Position numbers and translations under genes: made by a program. The notes under the pieces are model-generated. The model saw only the letters and a program-made list of their open reading frames with translations, had not been told where the DNA came from and ran no database searches. Below are positions 43,965-55,560 of a stretch of 64,000 bases of DNA, piece after piece; positions within the stretch are counted from its first letter, which is position 1; each line of letters opens with the position of its first letter. The DNA is from Hydrangea macrophylla (lineage: Eukaryota > Streptophyta > Magnoliopsida > Cornales > Hydrangeaceae), in assembly GCA_033977485.1 (NCBI GenBank), contig CM066991.1, forward strand, positions 56,725,350 to 56,789,349. Reading direction: 5' to 3'.

Positions 43965-44700
43965 CTTTAAATTATCACATCATGTTCATCAGCCACGTCA
44001 TCAACTTGAAGTGGCGTGATCAGTCTGAAATACAGTGGCAGTTGTGTAGTGATCGGTCTGAAATGCAGTGGTAGTTATGCAGTGATCAGCCTGGAATGCA
44101 GTGATCAGTCTAAAATGCAGTGACAGTTATGTAGTGGCAGTTATGCAGTTAATTAAATTCACCATGTTGCCTATAAATACAAGAGAGAATGAAGAAGAAG
44201 GCATCATCAATGATTAAACTGTTAGAAATACAGGAAGGGTACATCTATGTTATTGATTGAGGTGTGCAACATTTTGTAATGTCCTTAAGCACAATTCCGC
44301 CCCTTGCAGTTAGTGACTCGATGCATAAGGTCTCAGCGCTATGTTCTCCAAGATTCAGGAATCTGATCTCCTAAACGTGCACACGAATTGGAAGATTATT
44401 TGAGTGCTTAGAATTGCTCCGACCAGAAAAATGAATTTAAAAAAAAAAGGAAAACCTAAGAGGGAGAGAGAGAGAGAGAGAGAGTACTTTGTATGTATAT
44501 TGAACTACTGGAATAAGAAGAGAAGATAATATTATATAGGAAAAAGATGTATATGAAAACAAATCTCTTAAAAAATGATAGGAAAAAGATGTATATAGGA
44601 AAAAGATGTATATGATAACAAAGCTCTTAAAAAATGACCTATACAAACACATACTCCACGTATGTATATGTACTTGCATGTTCTATAGCAATGAACATTG
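43965..44700 (+). other. Promoter-like DNA with short repeats, part of an older LTR?
   Basis: Near-repeats of GATC(A/G)G(T/C)CTGAAATGCAGTGGCAGTTATGCAGT fill 44018-44140, followed by a TATA-like CCTATAAATAC at 44170-44180 and (GA)n at 44461-44482. Together with the flanks of the solo LTR and of the young element, this looks like one older LTR-like promoter cut twice by later insertions. No gene is seen. Confidence 0.4.
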
Positions 44701-45334
44701 AGCTCTTTAAGGACTAAAAGTAACAGTCCAACAGTCACCTTTAAGGATTTTATAAATCATATTGAAAGCACATTAAAATTGTATAATTAAAATTGTAACA
44801 ACTTATCTTTTAAGTGTGTATAATAAACTGTGCAGAACAATTTTATGGTTTTAAAACAATCAATGAAATGGCTCACCAAAAGTAATTCAAATAGCAAAAA
44901 TGTGAGCCACTTTCTTATACGTGCAAGGGTTCAAATCGGACGACACGCACGACATGCCCGCACAATGTGGGACACATAGTCACATCAAACTAAAAATGCA
45001 TTGTTTGGGTTTTTGAATTAAAATGCCCAAATAAGATAATAAAAATCTAACAATCGCCCCTATTTCAAAATTCAAACAATCGATAAATAGGAGTGGAACA
45101 AGAGAGTTCAATGCATCAAAACTGGTGCCTTTAGGACTATGAACCAGTCCCTAGAATACAAGAAGTGATTTTGTTTACAATAAATCTCTGGTGTGGTGTG
45201 CGTCGGGCGTGCCAGAGTCCGCGTGGACTCAAAGTGGTGTTGACTACCTAATCTGACTTCTAATTTAAGCGATTTGTTACTAATATTATTAAAAATAACA
45301 AAATGTGGGCTTTCTCTACTCTGATGCAAGCAAG

Positions 45335-46541
45335 AAATTACAAATGGAAACTGGAAAAGGACGAACTAAATGCAACAATTCAAAATACCTCCGTAGACAT
45401 CATCTTCTCCATTGATTAAAAAGTAGTGATTACAAACGTTCAAAGTAGAAGAATAAAAACGAGCACTCAGGAACCAGAACTCACAGATCACTCAAAATCA
45501 CTCAAGAACAAGAAAGAATTGTTATGAAGAGACACTAAAAAGCCTGCTGAGAGCAGAAGTGGCGTGTGTGTTAGCTCCTTTCCAATGTTGCACCACCTGC
45601 CCTATTTATAGACTTGTTTACATAACTACTCATGTTAGTGGGTATCATGGGGTAGTGGGGTACGTGGCTCCTAGTTTCTAGGCATGTATCTGTTTCTGCT
45701 CCCACTATGTCCCATGATCAACTTCCATGACTTGTGTGATGATCCCACTTTTGCCATGTCCCTTTTTCAAGCAACTGCTTTCCATTCCAGCTTAGCATAT
45801 TCTGAAGACCACGTTTTCATTCCTCATTCTTGCTTTAACTTCCAGCTATCTGAGTAGATCCATAACCGATTACGTTTCTCCCTGAGTAGCTTAATCTTTG
45901 CTGGTGATAGAAATCGGTCCTCTTTTTAGTAGAAAGCCTATTTGCGTCCCTCGGTCTCTTTACACCGATGTTTGTCTTTACCCTTTACTGATTTCATGGA
46001 CTGCTTTCACTTTCCAAGCCCGATATCATCTTTCCTTGCATGGCTGCTGTTAGTTATCCCATAGACTTAGCCCCGCAGGATCTGTAGAGGAGGTTATCGG
46101 CCTTATCTGTTAATGCCGAGGTGTGTCCCTGATCTTTTCTGATATCGGCCTTGTTTATTGAGACCGATATCTTTATTAGAGCCGTGTTGCAATCGCCGAC
46201 ATTAGGGCTCAATTGTTATAAATATGTTTGTGGTCGGTCAAATATGACCGATGTTAAGGCTATTGCCGATGCTACTCTGCCACTAGTCACTTGTTAAACT
46301 GGGGTACTTGTCTTTTATCATCCTTTCCTCGGTATTGACACCGATGTCCATCGTGTTCTCGGTCTGGATACCGATATCCTCATTTGAAAGATACCATCAT
46401 TACTAGTAGCTAGATTAGATACCGGTCTTTCCTGCATCATCGTCCTTATCACCTGTTCATCTGCCTACATGGTCCCATGATGACGTCCTCAATTTATATG
46501 ACCGTCACGTGCTTTGGGGAACCCTAATTTAGGGTGTAAAC
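45335..46541 (-). repeat. Copia-type 3' LTR on the minus strand (approximate)
   Basis: On - it starts TGTTTACACCC at 46541, has a TATA-like TCTATAAATAGGG (45614-45602) and a leader running to about 45380. CGGT/ACCG inverted half-sites (CGGTCAAATATGACCG, CGGTATTGACACCG, CGGTCTGGATACCG) crowd 45913-46380. It lies directly downstream of the copia RNase H relic on the same strand. The inner end is uncertain. Confidence 0.5.
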
Positions 46542-46959
46542 AGATTTATAGGAATTTGGTGAAATAAAAATTTATATGTACCAGAATCCCTTATTATAAC
46601 CATTCGTCTTGTACCCACATTGACTCCTCAAAAATTGAGCAACTCTAATCGGTGTGGCGCCTCTAGGCCATGTGCTAGTCCTTAATTTTCATAAGTGCTC
46701 TAGAAAACTTGCCCAAGTTTTTATAGAAAGTGGCCCACTTTCACACTTATATAGGTGAATCCATCAGGTATGCATTGCAATTAAACATACCATCCAATTT
46801 ATATGGACTATGGGAATCATTAAGAGTTTAACTCAAACTTGCACATTGCAATTGCACTATACCATAGGAAGGGACAATAACATAACAAACTTATAGTGTA
46901 TCTCCAATCAACCAATGACTTGGTATTACCCATATGAACCTATTTCTCGAGTTCTCCAA

Positions 46960-47512
46960 TTACAAAGGTTGGGTTACGATCATTGTTCTTTTTGTTACAG
47001 GCATAAGTCCCATTCCCCTCAATGTTTCATACACTAGTTTTCTTCCTAGCACTTTTGTTAAACAGTCAGCCAATTTCAGTTCTGACCTTACAAAATTAAT
47101 AGATATATCTTCATTCTCAAGCAATTGCCTCACAATATAATGTTGTAGGCGTATATGCCTTCTCTTGCCATAATAAAGTTTATTCATAACTTGACCTATT
47201 TCAGCCTGGCTATTTCAATGTAAAACACTGATGTAGCTGGTTTATCCCAAATAGGAACAACTACTAAGAAGTTTCTGAACCACTTAGCCTCATTATTAGT
47301 TTCTCAAGAGTTATAACCTCATCTTCCATCACTGAGTTAGCAATGTAACTTTACTTGGATGACTTCTAAGACATTGCAACTCCACTAAGCGAGAAATAAA
47401 TCCACTCATTGATTTAGTCTCATATGAATCCGAAAACTTATTTGAATCACTCTATCCTTCCACAACTCTAGGAAAATTAGAATATTTTGTATTTTAAAAT
47501 TCATATCTTCTT
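46960..47512 (-). pseudogene. Ty1/copia RNase H C-terminal relic
   Basis: Reading leftward, the frame at 47187-46960 gives GKRRHIRLQHYIVRQLLENEDISINFVRSELKLADCLTK, the standard end of copia pol. Upstream (47400-47190) the frame is broken by several stops and shifts but still shows SGVAMS and SYIANSVMEDE-like pieces of RNase H. A LINE interrupts it at 47513. It is dead. Confidence 0.8.
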
Positions 47513-47531
47513 GGAATAAATATTGGGCCAC

Positions 47532-49113
47532 CAAACTAAACCAAACCAAACCAAGCCTTGTGTCCCAATCAATTGGGGTTGGATGTATGAATCCTTTTTC
47601 TCCATTCTGCACGATCAAGAGCTATATGCTCATTTAAATTATATATATTCATATCTTGTTGCACTACATATTCCCAAGTCAGTCTAGGTCTGCCTCTCCC
47701 TCTAACCATTCCAGGCACTACGATCTTATCACTCTTTCTCACATGTGCATCTACAGGTCTTCGTTGCCCATGGCCGAACCATCTAAGTCTATTCCCCCTC
47801 AACTTATCCTCAATATGTGTCACTCCTACAGTCTCTCGGATGTACTCATTTCTAATTCTAACTTTCCTAGTCTTACCACACATCCATTTAGCATCCTCAT
47901 CTCCGCTACACTCACTTTGCTAATGTTTTGTTTCTTAGTTGCCCAACACTCTATCCCGTAGAGCATAGCTGGCCTAATAGCTGTCCTATAAAATTTTCCT
48001 TTCAATTTTACTGGTATTCTCCGGTCACATAATACTCCAGAAGCACTCCTCCACTTAAGCCAGCCCACTTTAATTCTATGGGTCACGTCATCACCAATCT
48101 CTCCGTCTCTACTGATCATTGAACCTAGATAGCGAAAGTGTTCCCTCTTTGGGATCTCCTGATCTTCGATCTTCACTGTTTCGCTGTCTCTACTTCTACT
48201 GTTGCTAAAAGTACATTCCATGTATTCTGTTTTCGTCCTACTTATCTTAAGCCCCTTAGTCTCCAGTGCTTCTCTCCAAGCTTCTAGTTTAGTGTTGAGT
48301 CCCCTTTTAGTCTCATCAACCAAGACAATATCATCTGCGAACAACATATACCATGGGACCTCATCTTGAATGTGTCTAGTCAATTCATCCATAATTAGGG
48401 CGAACAAATAAGGGCTCAAGGCCGACCCCTGGTGCAAGCCTATGGTAATTGGGAATTAGCTTGTTTCTTCAGCTGGTGATCTAATTGTAGTAACCGCTTC
48501 ATCATACATATCCTTCACCACGTCAATATAACCCTTGGTCACTCCTTTCTTCTCTAGCACCCACCAAATTAATCTCTAGGCACTCTATCATAAGCTTTCT
48601 CTAAATCAATAAAAACCATATGTAGATATTTTTTCTTCTCCCTATACTTTTACATTAGTCTTCTAAGTAAATAAATTGGTTCCATAGTTGATCTCCCAGG
48701 CATAAATCCAAACTAATTTTCTGACACTGATGTTCCTCCTCTTAAGCGATGCTCCATCACTCTCTCCCATAGCTTCATAATGGCTCATCAACTTAATACC
48801 TCTATAGTTGTTGCATTGTTGTACATCTCCTTTACTCTTATATATAGGCACTAGGATGCTCTTCCTCCACTCATCAAGCATTTTTCTAGACATTAAAATC
48901 CTATTAAAAACTTTTGTAAGCCAAGATGCCCCCACATCTCCCAAGAATATCCAAACCTCAATGGGGATCCCATATGGTCCTGGGTTGTTTCAACAATGCC
49001 GGTCCCAAGCCTGGATAAAAGAGGAGGGTTAGTGTGTTAGGTAGCTCGACAGCCAGCACGTGAAAAAAAAAAACCGTTGGATCCTTATGATATAAATCCA
49101 AATATGAATACCC
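47532..49113 (-). mobile_element. RTE-clade LINE, 5'-truncated or internally deleted, with 19-bp target duplication
   Basis: GGAATAAATATTGGGCCAC flanks it at 47513-47531 and 49114-49132. On - the 3' end carries a short TTGGT(T)TGGTTTGG simple-sequence tail (about 47553-47532), typical of RTE elements. The RT part at 48437-47826 includes HQGSALSPYLFALIMDEL and FADDIVL. A frameshift near 47880 leads into GKTRKVRIRNEYIRETVGVTHIEDK and GRGRPRLTWE. N-terminal RT pieces (WLTKVFNRIL...LVPIYKSKGD) lie at 48940-48780, and about 150 residues are missing before HQG. No endonuclease domain is left. Confidence 0.9.
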
Positions 49114-49132
49114 GGAATAAATATTGGGCCAC

Positions 49133-49994
49133 ATTGGACATATATAATATAGTCATTATAAAAAGTTGAAGCAAGATTCAACTAAAAATATGCTTCATCA
49201 CTAAGTTATTTGAGAAGTCAATTTACTCAAATCTTTTCAAAAAATTCCGAGTAAAACTCGTACATTAGGCTCCAAATTTCACAAACTCAAGCTTTCTAAA
49301 AAGCTTGAAAAAACCACATTTTTCCCAATAAATCTTATTTTTCAATTCTCAAAATTTTTCTTACTAGGCACTACAAATTTCCCCTCCAAGAAAAACACGG
49401 TTTCTCAAAAGTACAAAATTGAGACTCACATATCCCACCAAATGAGCATAGAGTCTAAAAAAAATTTGCATTTTGCACCACAATTCTTTCATTTGAAAAA
49501 CTTATGCATCTCAATTTCTCTTTTCATAAGAAAGAAATGCATAACAAGCGAGCCTTTACATCAATACTTTTGGGAGAATATCGTAGGTAGAAAAGTGCCA
49601 ACACGTCAAAATAATTCTAGGCTTGAGTATGCTCAAAATAAAGACTTAGTAAGCACAAATTGAAATTGTCATACTTAAATTCTAACCTCCACTATATCTT
49701 TATCAACAAAATTCATAACATAAAGGCGTGTAACACTAATCATATATCTCATGTAACATTTGACTATCATATTCCTTTTGATGAATTATAGCACAATCAT
49801 TTTGAATAATCAAACACTCGAAACAAAATGTTTAAACCCAAAAATCGTCAAATGGTTTTTAACCTGAGTGAAGTGGAGTCATCGGGCTCAAGGGTGCATG
49901 AATCAAGGATAAAGAACAACCTAAAGTAATGTTGACGCCCGATAGGTGATATAGTTCAGAGACTGACCAATTGGGCACCGTCCTTGAAATTAGT
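49133..49994. other. No gene seen; probable decayed copia interior
   Basis: AT-rich sequence upstream (on -) of the copia RNase H relic. No pol motif could be read. Confidence 0.35.
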
Positions 49995-51823
49995 TGTCAC
50001 AACCCATCCCGCTACGCGCGAAAATAGGACACTTGGTGGCACGCCATCAAGGCTTATCCAGTTCCATTAAAGTAAAAACGCAGCGGAAAACATAAGTCAG
50101 ATCTATTTAAAATTAGAGTTATAAAAAGTTTTGTCAATTGGAATACTTCCCAAAAGAATACATTTTGAAAAAAACAGAGGTCCAGTCTACTAATCGAAAA
50201 CCCAGTCGACTGACCATCCAAAGGCAGTAAGCTTAAAAAGATCAACAGCCTGGTCCAGTTGACTGTGTCGAGGACCCCAAAATTATCAATCAACTGAAGT
50301 CATCCAGTCGACTGGTACTTCATTCTAACAAAAAGTCATGTTCTGGGACCCCATCCAATCGACTGTTTTTCTCAACCCAGTCGACTGATCCCCAAACATA
50401 TCAAAGTAGTGTTCAATCTCACACAGCGATCCAGTCGACTGAAACAAAAACCAGCCTACTGATTTCCATCAGCACACTAATTCTCTGCACCATTCCAAGC
50501 TACATTCCTCCAATTCCAAACCAACACAAACACAGGAGTAAACCAACGATTTAAAACATAATTACAGGTGTTTACTAGCGATTACAATACTACTGAACTA
50601 GTACAATGTCTATTACAACATGTTACGAATTCAAGGTTCTTATTACAAGTTTAGGAAAGGAACAAAAACATAAACAAGTGTGATTCGCGTCGTCTCATCG
50701 GCCTCAGTCCTCACGCTTCTTCTTGTCTTTCTTCTTACCTGCAATGGAGTAAATCTCCACTCCTCAGCTATATGCTAAGTGCACAAGTTCTAGCATATAC
50801 AATATAATACAAAATATGCTTTAATCTCATAAATTACATTAATAGACTCTAGGGAGAAAAATAGGCCTTCATCCGATAGCGGCAAGTCCAAGCCTTAAAC
50901 CGTGATGTCAATGGCTAGTCCAAGCCTACAACCATTACATCCCCAAGTGCAATGGCAAGACCAAGCCTTAAACCATGCACAGTAGCCGTCGCTACTAAAA
51001 TTCTCAAACATTGGGAAGCTTACTCCGGCATGAATTTGTATAAGTCCCCCCTTTTGACCAACATAGACAACTCAACGTTCTCGTATAAATTTAGACATGC
51101 TTTTCACATTTAAGCGTGTGTATAATTAACGGGCCTAAGATTAACACATGAACTTTTGCCCGGATCACAATTTCGTCATCGAAATATAAAATATGTATTT
51201 CTCTATATTTCACAAGTTATAACTTCATACCTCATGTGATTCCTCTCAAACTTTGAAGGATCGACTAGAGGGCCAATTAAACGTCGGATCTCGAATTTCA
51301 GGCGATTCCTACAAGTTTTATTGGGTTTTGTCCAAAAGTTTAGAAATTATATTTTTACAAAAGTTTGCCAAACATGGCCTAAGTGTTATCAAAATGAAGA
51401 TCTTACCTCCACGAGTCCAAATCTAGAATCTGGAGAAAATTCGATGGACGAAAGGTCGCCGATCGTTGTCGCAAAGCTCGAGGAACCAAATCTCCTTTTC
51501 TCTCTCTTCTCTAACGATATTTTATAAAGTTTTGTGAGAAATGAATTCTCACCCCCCTCTATTTATAGATAAACTCTTCGGGAATTGTGTTTACTTCCCC
51601 GCGAGTTTCTCAAACACCTAGTTAAGTCCTGAAACATCGCACACGTCCATTTTATGACTTTACGAGTGAAAATTATCAATTTCAAAAGTTTTCAACTAAG
51701 TCTCGTTTGGGTCCAAAAGTCACGTCAGAAAACTAAATTCTGTGAAATCTCTACACAACCTACCTTTTATATAACGTGTCACTCACGTTCTCACCACAGT
51801 TCTGAAAATAATATATAACAATA
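49995..51823 (-). repeat. Truncated inverse copy of the solo-LTR family
   Basis: It begins TGTCACAACCCATCCCG at 49995, the reverse of the solo LTR's end, and follows that LTR throughout (for example CACTCGTAAAGT.ATAAAATGGACGTG on -, TGGACCCAAACGA, the GTCGAC palindromes at 50185-50435). It stops at about 51823, where the solo LTR would continue for roughly 250 bp. PMD-related sequence begins at the break. Confidence 0.82.
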
Positions 51824-53544
51824 GTTCCCCATTGATTTGCATGGATGTCGTGGAGATGCACTTACCAGACCGTGTGTTACAGCAGTTTGGACTACGACAG
51901 GACATACCGCAGCCATGTGATACGGGACTAGCACTCCATCGTACTACACGAAGGGGACGTGCATCAGTGGATTGGCCGAGGTTTCATCGTGTTTATGTCG
52001 ATATGTGGGGTTCACGGAGACTATCAGTTGTGCATGGTGATCCTATTGATCAGTCGATGTTGGCTAGTGATCCTTATATGGCATGGTATAGGCGGATCAC
52101 AGTGCTGTATGTTGGTGATCCGACATGTCCGCCACCCGATGTTGGTTACCATGGTACTGGATCGATGTCTCAGCTCCTGGTAAACTACTTAATCTTACAT
52201 TCATTTATTATATGTTGTAGTATAGTTTCTTAAATGTCGATGTCTAATAATTTTTTTATATTTCAGGTGTTGTTTCTCAGCCGTATCTACCATCGAGCGC
52301 GTACTAGTTTACAGCTAGATGTTGATCACTCATGTATTCATCGGGTTACGTTGCAGTTGGTGATGTCAGAGTGTACTGATGTCCTTACCAGGATCCATTC
52401 CTCACATGCTTTGACAGTCAATCCATTAGCAGACATGCCCAGCACCAGCAGCAGACCTACCATACCAGACCCACACACCGTACCAGGCCCATATACCGTA
52501 CCAGACCCACATATCATACCAGACCCACCACAGGTTGACCGTCTATCCTTTAGCCGTGCACCTTTCACGCCTATCTACCCAGCCACACCTTTCATGCCCA
52601 TGACTTCCCATTATGGTTCTACCTCTACCCAGTCTCCAGAAGAGTCTATGCTAGCACATATGTTTGATGATTCGTCATTCGCAGAGATTCTATCATTATG
52701 TTCAATTCCTCTAGCCCCTATGAGCACAACACCCGCCCAGGCAGTCACCCCTCTTATCCAATCGCCTGCCTTAGCACCCACTCAGACAAGACCCACCCAG
52801 ATAGCCACCCCTCCTATCCAGTCGCCTACCTTACCACCCTCCCAGACAGCCACCCCTCCAATCCAGTCGCCTACCTTACTACTCACCCAGACAGTCTCCC
52901 CTCCTATCCACTCGCCTGCCTTAGCACCCACCCAGACAACCATCCCTTCTATCCAGTTGCCTACCTTAGCACCCACCCAGACAACACCCACCCTGACCGC
53001 CACCCCTCCCATCCAGTCGCCTACCTTACCACACACTCAGACAGCCACACTTCTTATCCAGTTGCCTGCCTTAGCACCCACCCATACAACACCCACACAG
53101 ATAGTCACCCCTCATGGCTAGTCATCTACCTTACCACCCACCCAGGCAGTCCACCTACCAGCCGATACAAATGTGGGTGAGGCATTAACGCAGACTGATA
53201 TTATTGGCGATGGAGGCCGAGGTGTTGCTCGTACTCATGGTAGAGGACGTGGGAAAGGTCGTGGGAGAGGTCAGAGAGGTAGGCATGGGAAAGGTTGTGG
53301 GAGAGGTGATGGTGTCGCCTATGCTTCTCATACCTTAGGCATTAGTGCACACTCAGAGGAGGGGCCATCGCAGTTGACACAGCTTGACGAGGGGCCGTCG
53401 CAGCTGACACAGCTTGACGAGGGGTTATCGCAGCTGACACAGCTTCACGAGGGGCCTATACAGCTACCACAGGTTCATGAGGAGGAGGGAGATCAGAGAG
53501 GCAGACCTAAGATACTCATAGTTGCACCTCCGTGTGGGACCTAG
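51824..53544 (+). pseudogene. C-terminal part of a PMD (MAIN-like) gene with repeat-rich tail
   Basis: Exon 1 (to 52179) encodes VLQQFGLRQDIPQPC..LHRTTRRGR..DWPRFHRVYVDMWG, the end of the plant mobile domain. A GT-AG intron (52180-52266) keeps the frame, and exon 2 starts at 52267. The tail has TVPDPH repeats, about eight copies of a PTQTxTPPIQSPTLA unit (52730-53105), an RG-rich stretch GRGRGKGRGRGQRG (53243-53290) and EEGPSQLTQLD repeats (53355-53460). One TAG (53119-53121) interrupts the frame, one C-to-T change from CAG. The N-terminal half is missing at the junction with the truncated LTR. Host PMD proteins act with phosphatase PP7L in gene and transposon silencing. Transposon-borne PMD copies are common, and this one lies beside a MULE. 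Confidence 0.75.
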
Positions 53545-54622
53545 GCAGCCATACATTTTTCTTTTGGACAAGGTGTTACATACATTTGGATTATGGGCCT
53601 GGTTTTATCTACATTTATTTTTTGAGACTGATATTTAGCATACGTACACATAAAATATGTGTATATGTGTGTGTGTGTGTATCCATGTAGTTGTGAGATA
53701 CTTTCTTCATTTAGTTGCTAGATTTTGTGAGTCCGTCCATTTTTTATTAAGTTCATGCTGAGAATTTTCTATACAAACTAGAAAAGTAATGGTAAATCTG
53801 AATAATGATATAATTCTCAAATTTAAGGATGTGGCAACTAAGGTTGGATGTCCACAAGATTGCAAAATAGGCAAGGAAGGTATTCAATCACAATTTTTTG
53901 AGAGCTTTTATGATAACTTTCTTTCCAACTATCTAAAAGTAGCAATTTTTTTTTAATTATTGAAGTTGGATTTTAGTAATATATCAATTTTTGGTGCCCT
54001 CGGGAATGGGTAATTTATAGTACATATCTGTAGATCGAACATAACTATTCCATTGGGGACTCTTGTTATGTAAATTTGTTTTGTTGGGTACTTCTATTAC
54101 AATTGAATTGATTATATGCATGTTTACAAAAGAATCAGTCACAACAACGGTGTAATACAACATAAAGTTATGATTATCAGTCACCACAACGGTAATAAGT
54201 CATAGTATAATAGCAATATTGAATTAACAGTCCAGATGATTTGACAACTCGTTGGCGTAAGACAGATGACTTCGGAACACTCAATGCGTCTGACGTCGCA
54301 TAGATGATTTGACAACTCACTAATTTTTAACACCTGACTTGACAACTCGCAACGTCTGACGTCGGACATATCATTTCAAAACTCACTGACTTGATAAATC
54401 AATGACCTTTGATGACTCAATAGTATTTGTGTCTGGCATTGGATGGATAAGTTGACACCTCTAATGAAATCACAAAATTTGTTTGGATATTATTAATGGC
54501 ATTTTTTCAAAAAATGCCATACATAGATTCAAACTTGCAGTTTATGCCCTATATACAATGGATTCTTTAACTCTAAGGATGTATCTAACAAATCTAATAT
54601 ATTATTGCAAACTCCCTAGCAG
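53545..54622. other. Spacer with short repeats, no gene seen
   Basis: TGACAACTC(G/A) and GTCTGACGTCG words recur between 54230 and 54400. A short perfect hairpin, AATGGCATTTTTTC / AAAAAATGCCAT, lies at 54496-54521 and resembles the hairpins at 58700-59165. Confidence 0.45.
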
Positions 54623-55134
54623 ATGGAAAGAGGTGGTTCATCTCGAGGTAGTTCATCTCGAGGTAATTCATCACGACCTCCCATGAGGCACATCCCGACC
54701 CGACCAGTTTTCTCCGATGGGCATTACAACAACAGTCCAATGAGGACAATACAATCCGGAAGAACCCTTGGTTGAAAGTCATCAACTGTGGGTATTTAGA
54801 CATGGGAGACTGGTGTCCCATCAGGACATTAGTACCCCAGAATGGCCCTTAGCTGGCAGATCGTGTCATGGGGGTTTTGGAAAGCTTGACCAAGATAGAT
54901 CATAATGATTTTCTTAATGACATTTACCTATGTGTTATTAAGGATCACACAGGAAAGATTTGTGGTAAGATGGATTTCCAGATATTTGAGGATGAAAAAT
55001 GGCAAGGAAAGGTCGTTCCAGGTGTCGCATTGATCCTAACTAGTGTAGTCGTGTGGCGTTTACCTCCATGCGATGGAAAACTGGATATAACTCTCAACAA
55101 TCTTCAGAATGTCATAGGATTGGATGAGGAATGA
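54623..55134 (+). pseudogene. OB-fold gene fragment resembling HROB (homologous recombination OB-fold protein)
   Basis: ATG 54623 opens a short serine/arginine-rich N-terminus (MERGGSSRGSSSRG) that stops after about 50 codons. In a second frame ATG 54802, a TAG and then ADRVMGVLESL lead into the clear domain at 54868-55134. The order LCVIKDHTGKICGKM.F, GKVVPGVALILTSVVVWR and LDITLNNLQNVI matches the eukaryotic HROB C-terminal OB-fold (KDPTG..I....L.......I..G.VL.L..V.VF....H.LNITL.N...V). HROB loads MCM8-MCM9 in DNA repair. Here the frame is broken and sits between a PMD tail and a MULE transposase, which suggests transposon capture. The assignment is by eye. Confidence 0.45.
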
Positions 55135-55560
55135 ATTTTTAGTGGCTGATGTTTTTTGGAGACGTCTTTCGTTCGTATGTCTGTTTTTCTTCCTTAGTTG
55201 AATTCAATATATGTAGTGCTTTTTTATTTCTGCAATGTATTAATGGTGTATAATCCATTTTTAATGAATAAAGGCATCTTTTTATAAATATTATGATGTA
55301 ATCCTTTGTATATATATATCCTAATGCTTGTTTAAAAGAGATGTAAGAAGAAGAACCCCAATTGCCAATTCTATACTTGTCCCAATAAATGTGTAAGTGC
55401 AAATTTATTGAAGCAATATATTACAATAATATTATAATAATAGAGCACTGGAAATATAACAATAATAGAACGCAGGACGACCATCTATTAATACACGCAC
55501 ATAAAGTCATAGTATAGATAGATATAGAGAGTTTTACAAGATATTACACAAAGAACAACA

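Noticed and set aside
45312..45330. Copia primer-binding site (TTGCATCAGAGTAG on -)
   Set aside because: Only a partial match, and the adjacent LTR is better explained as a 3' LTR, which should have no primer site after it.
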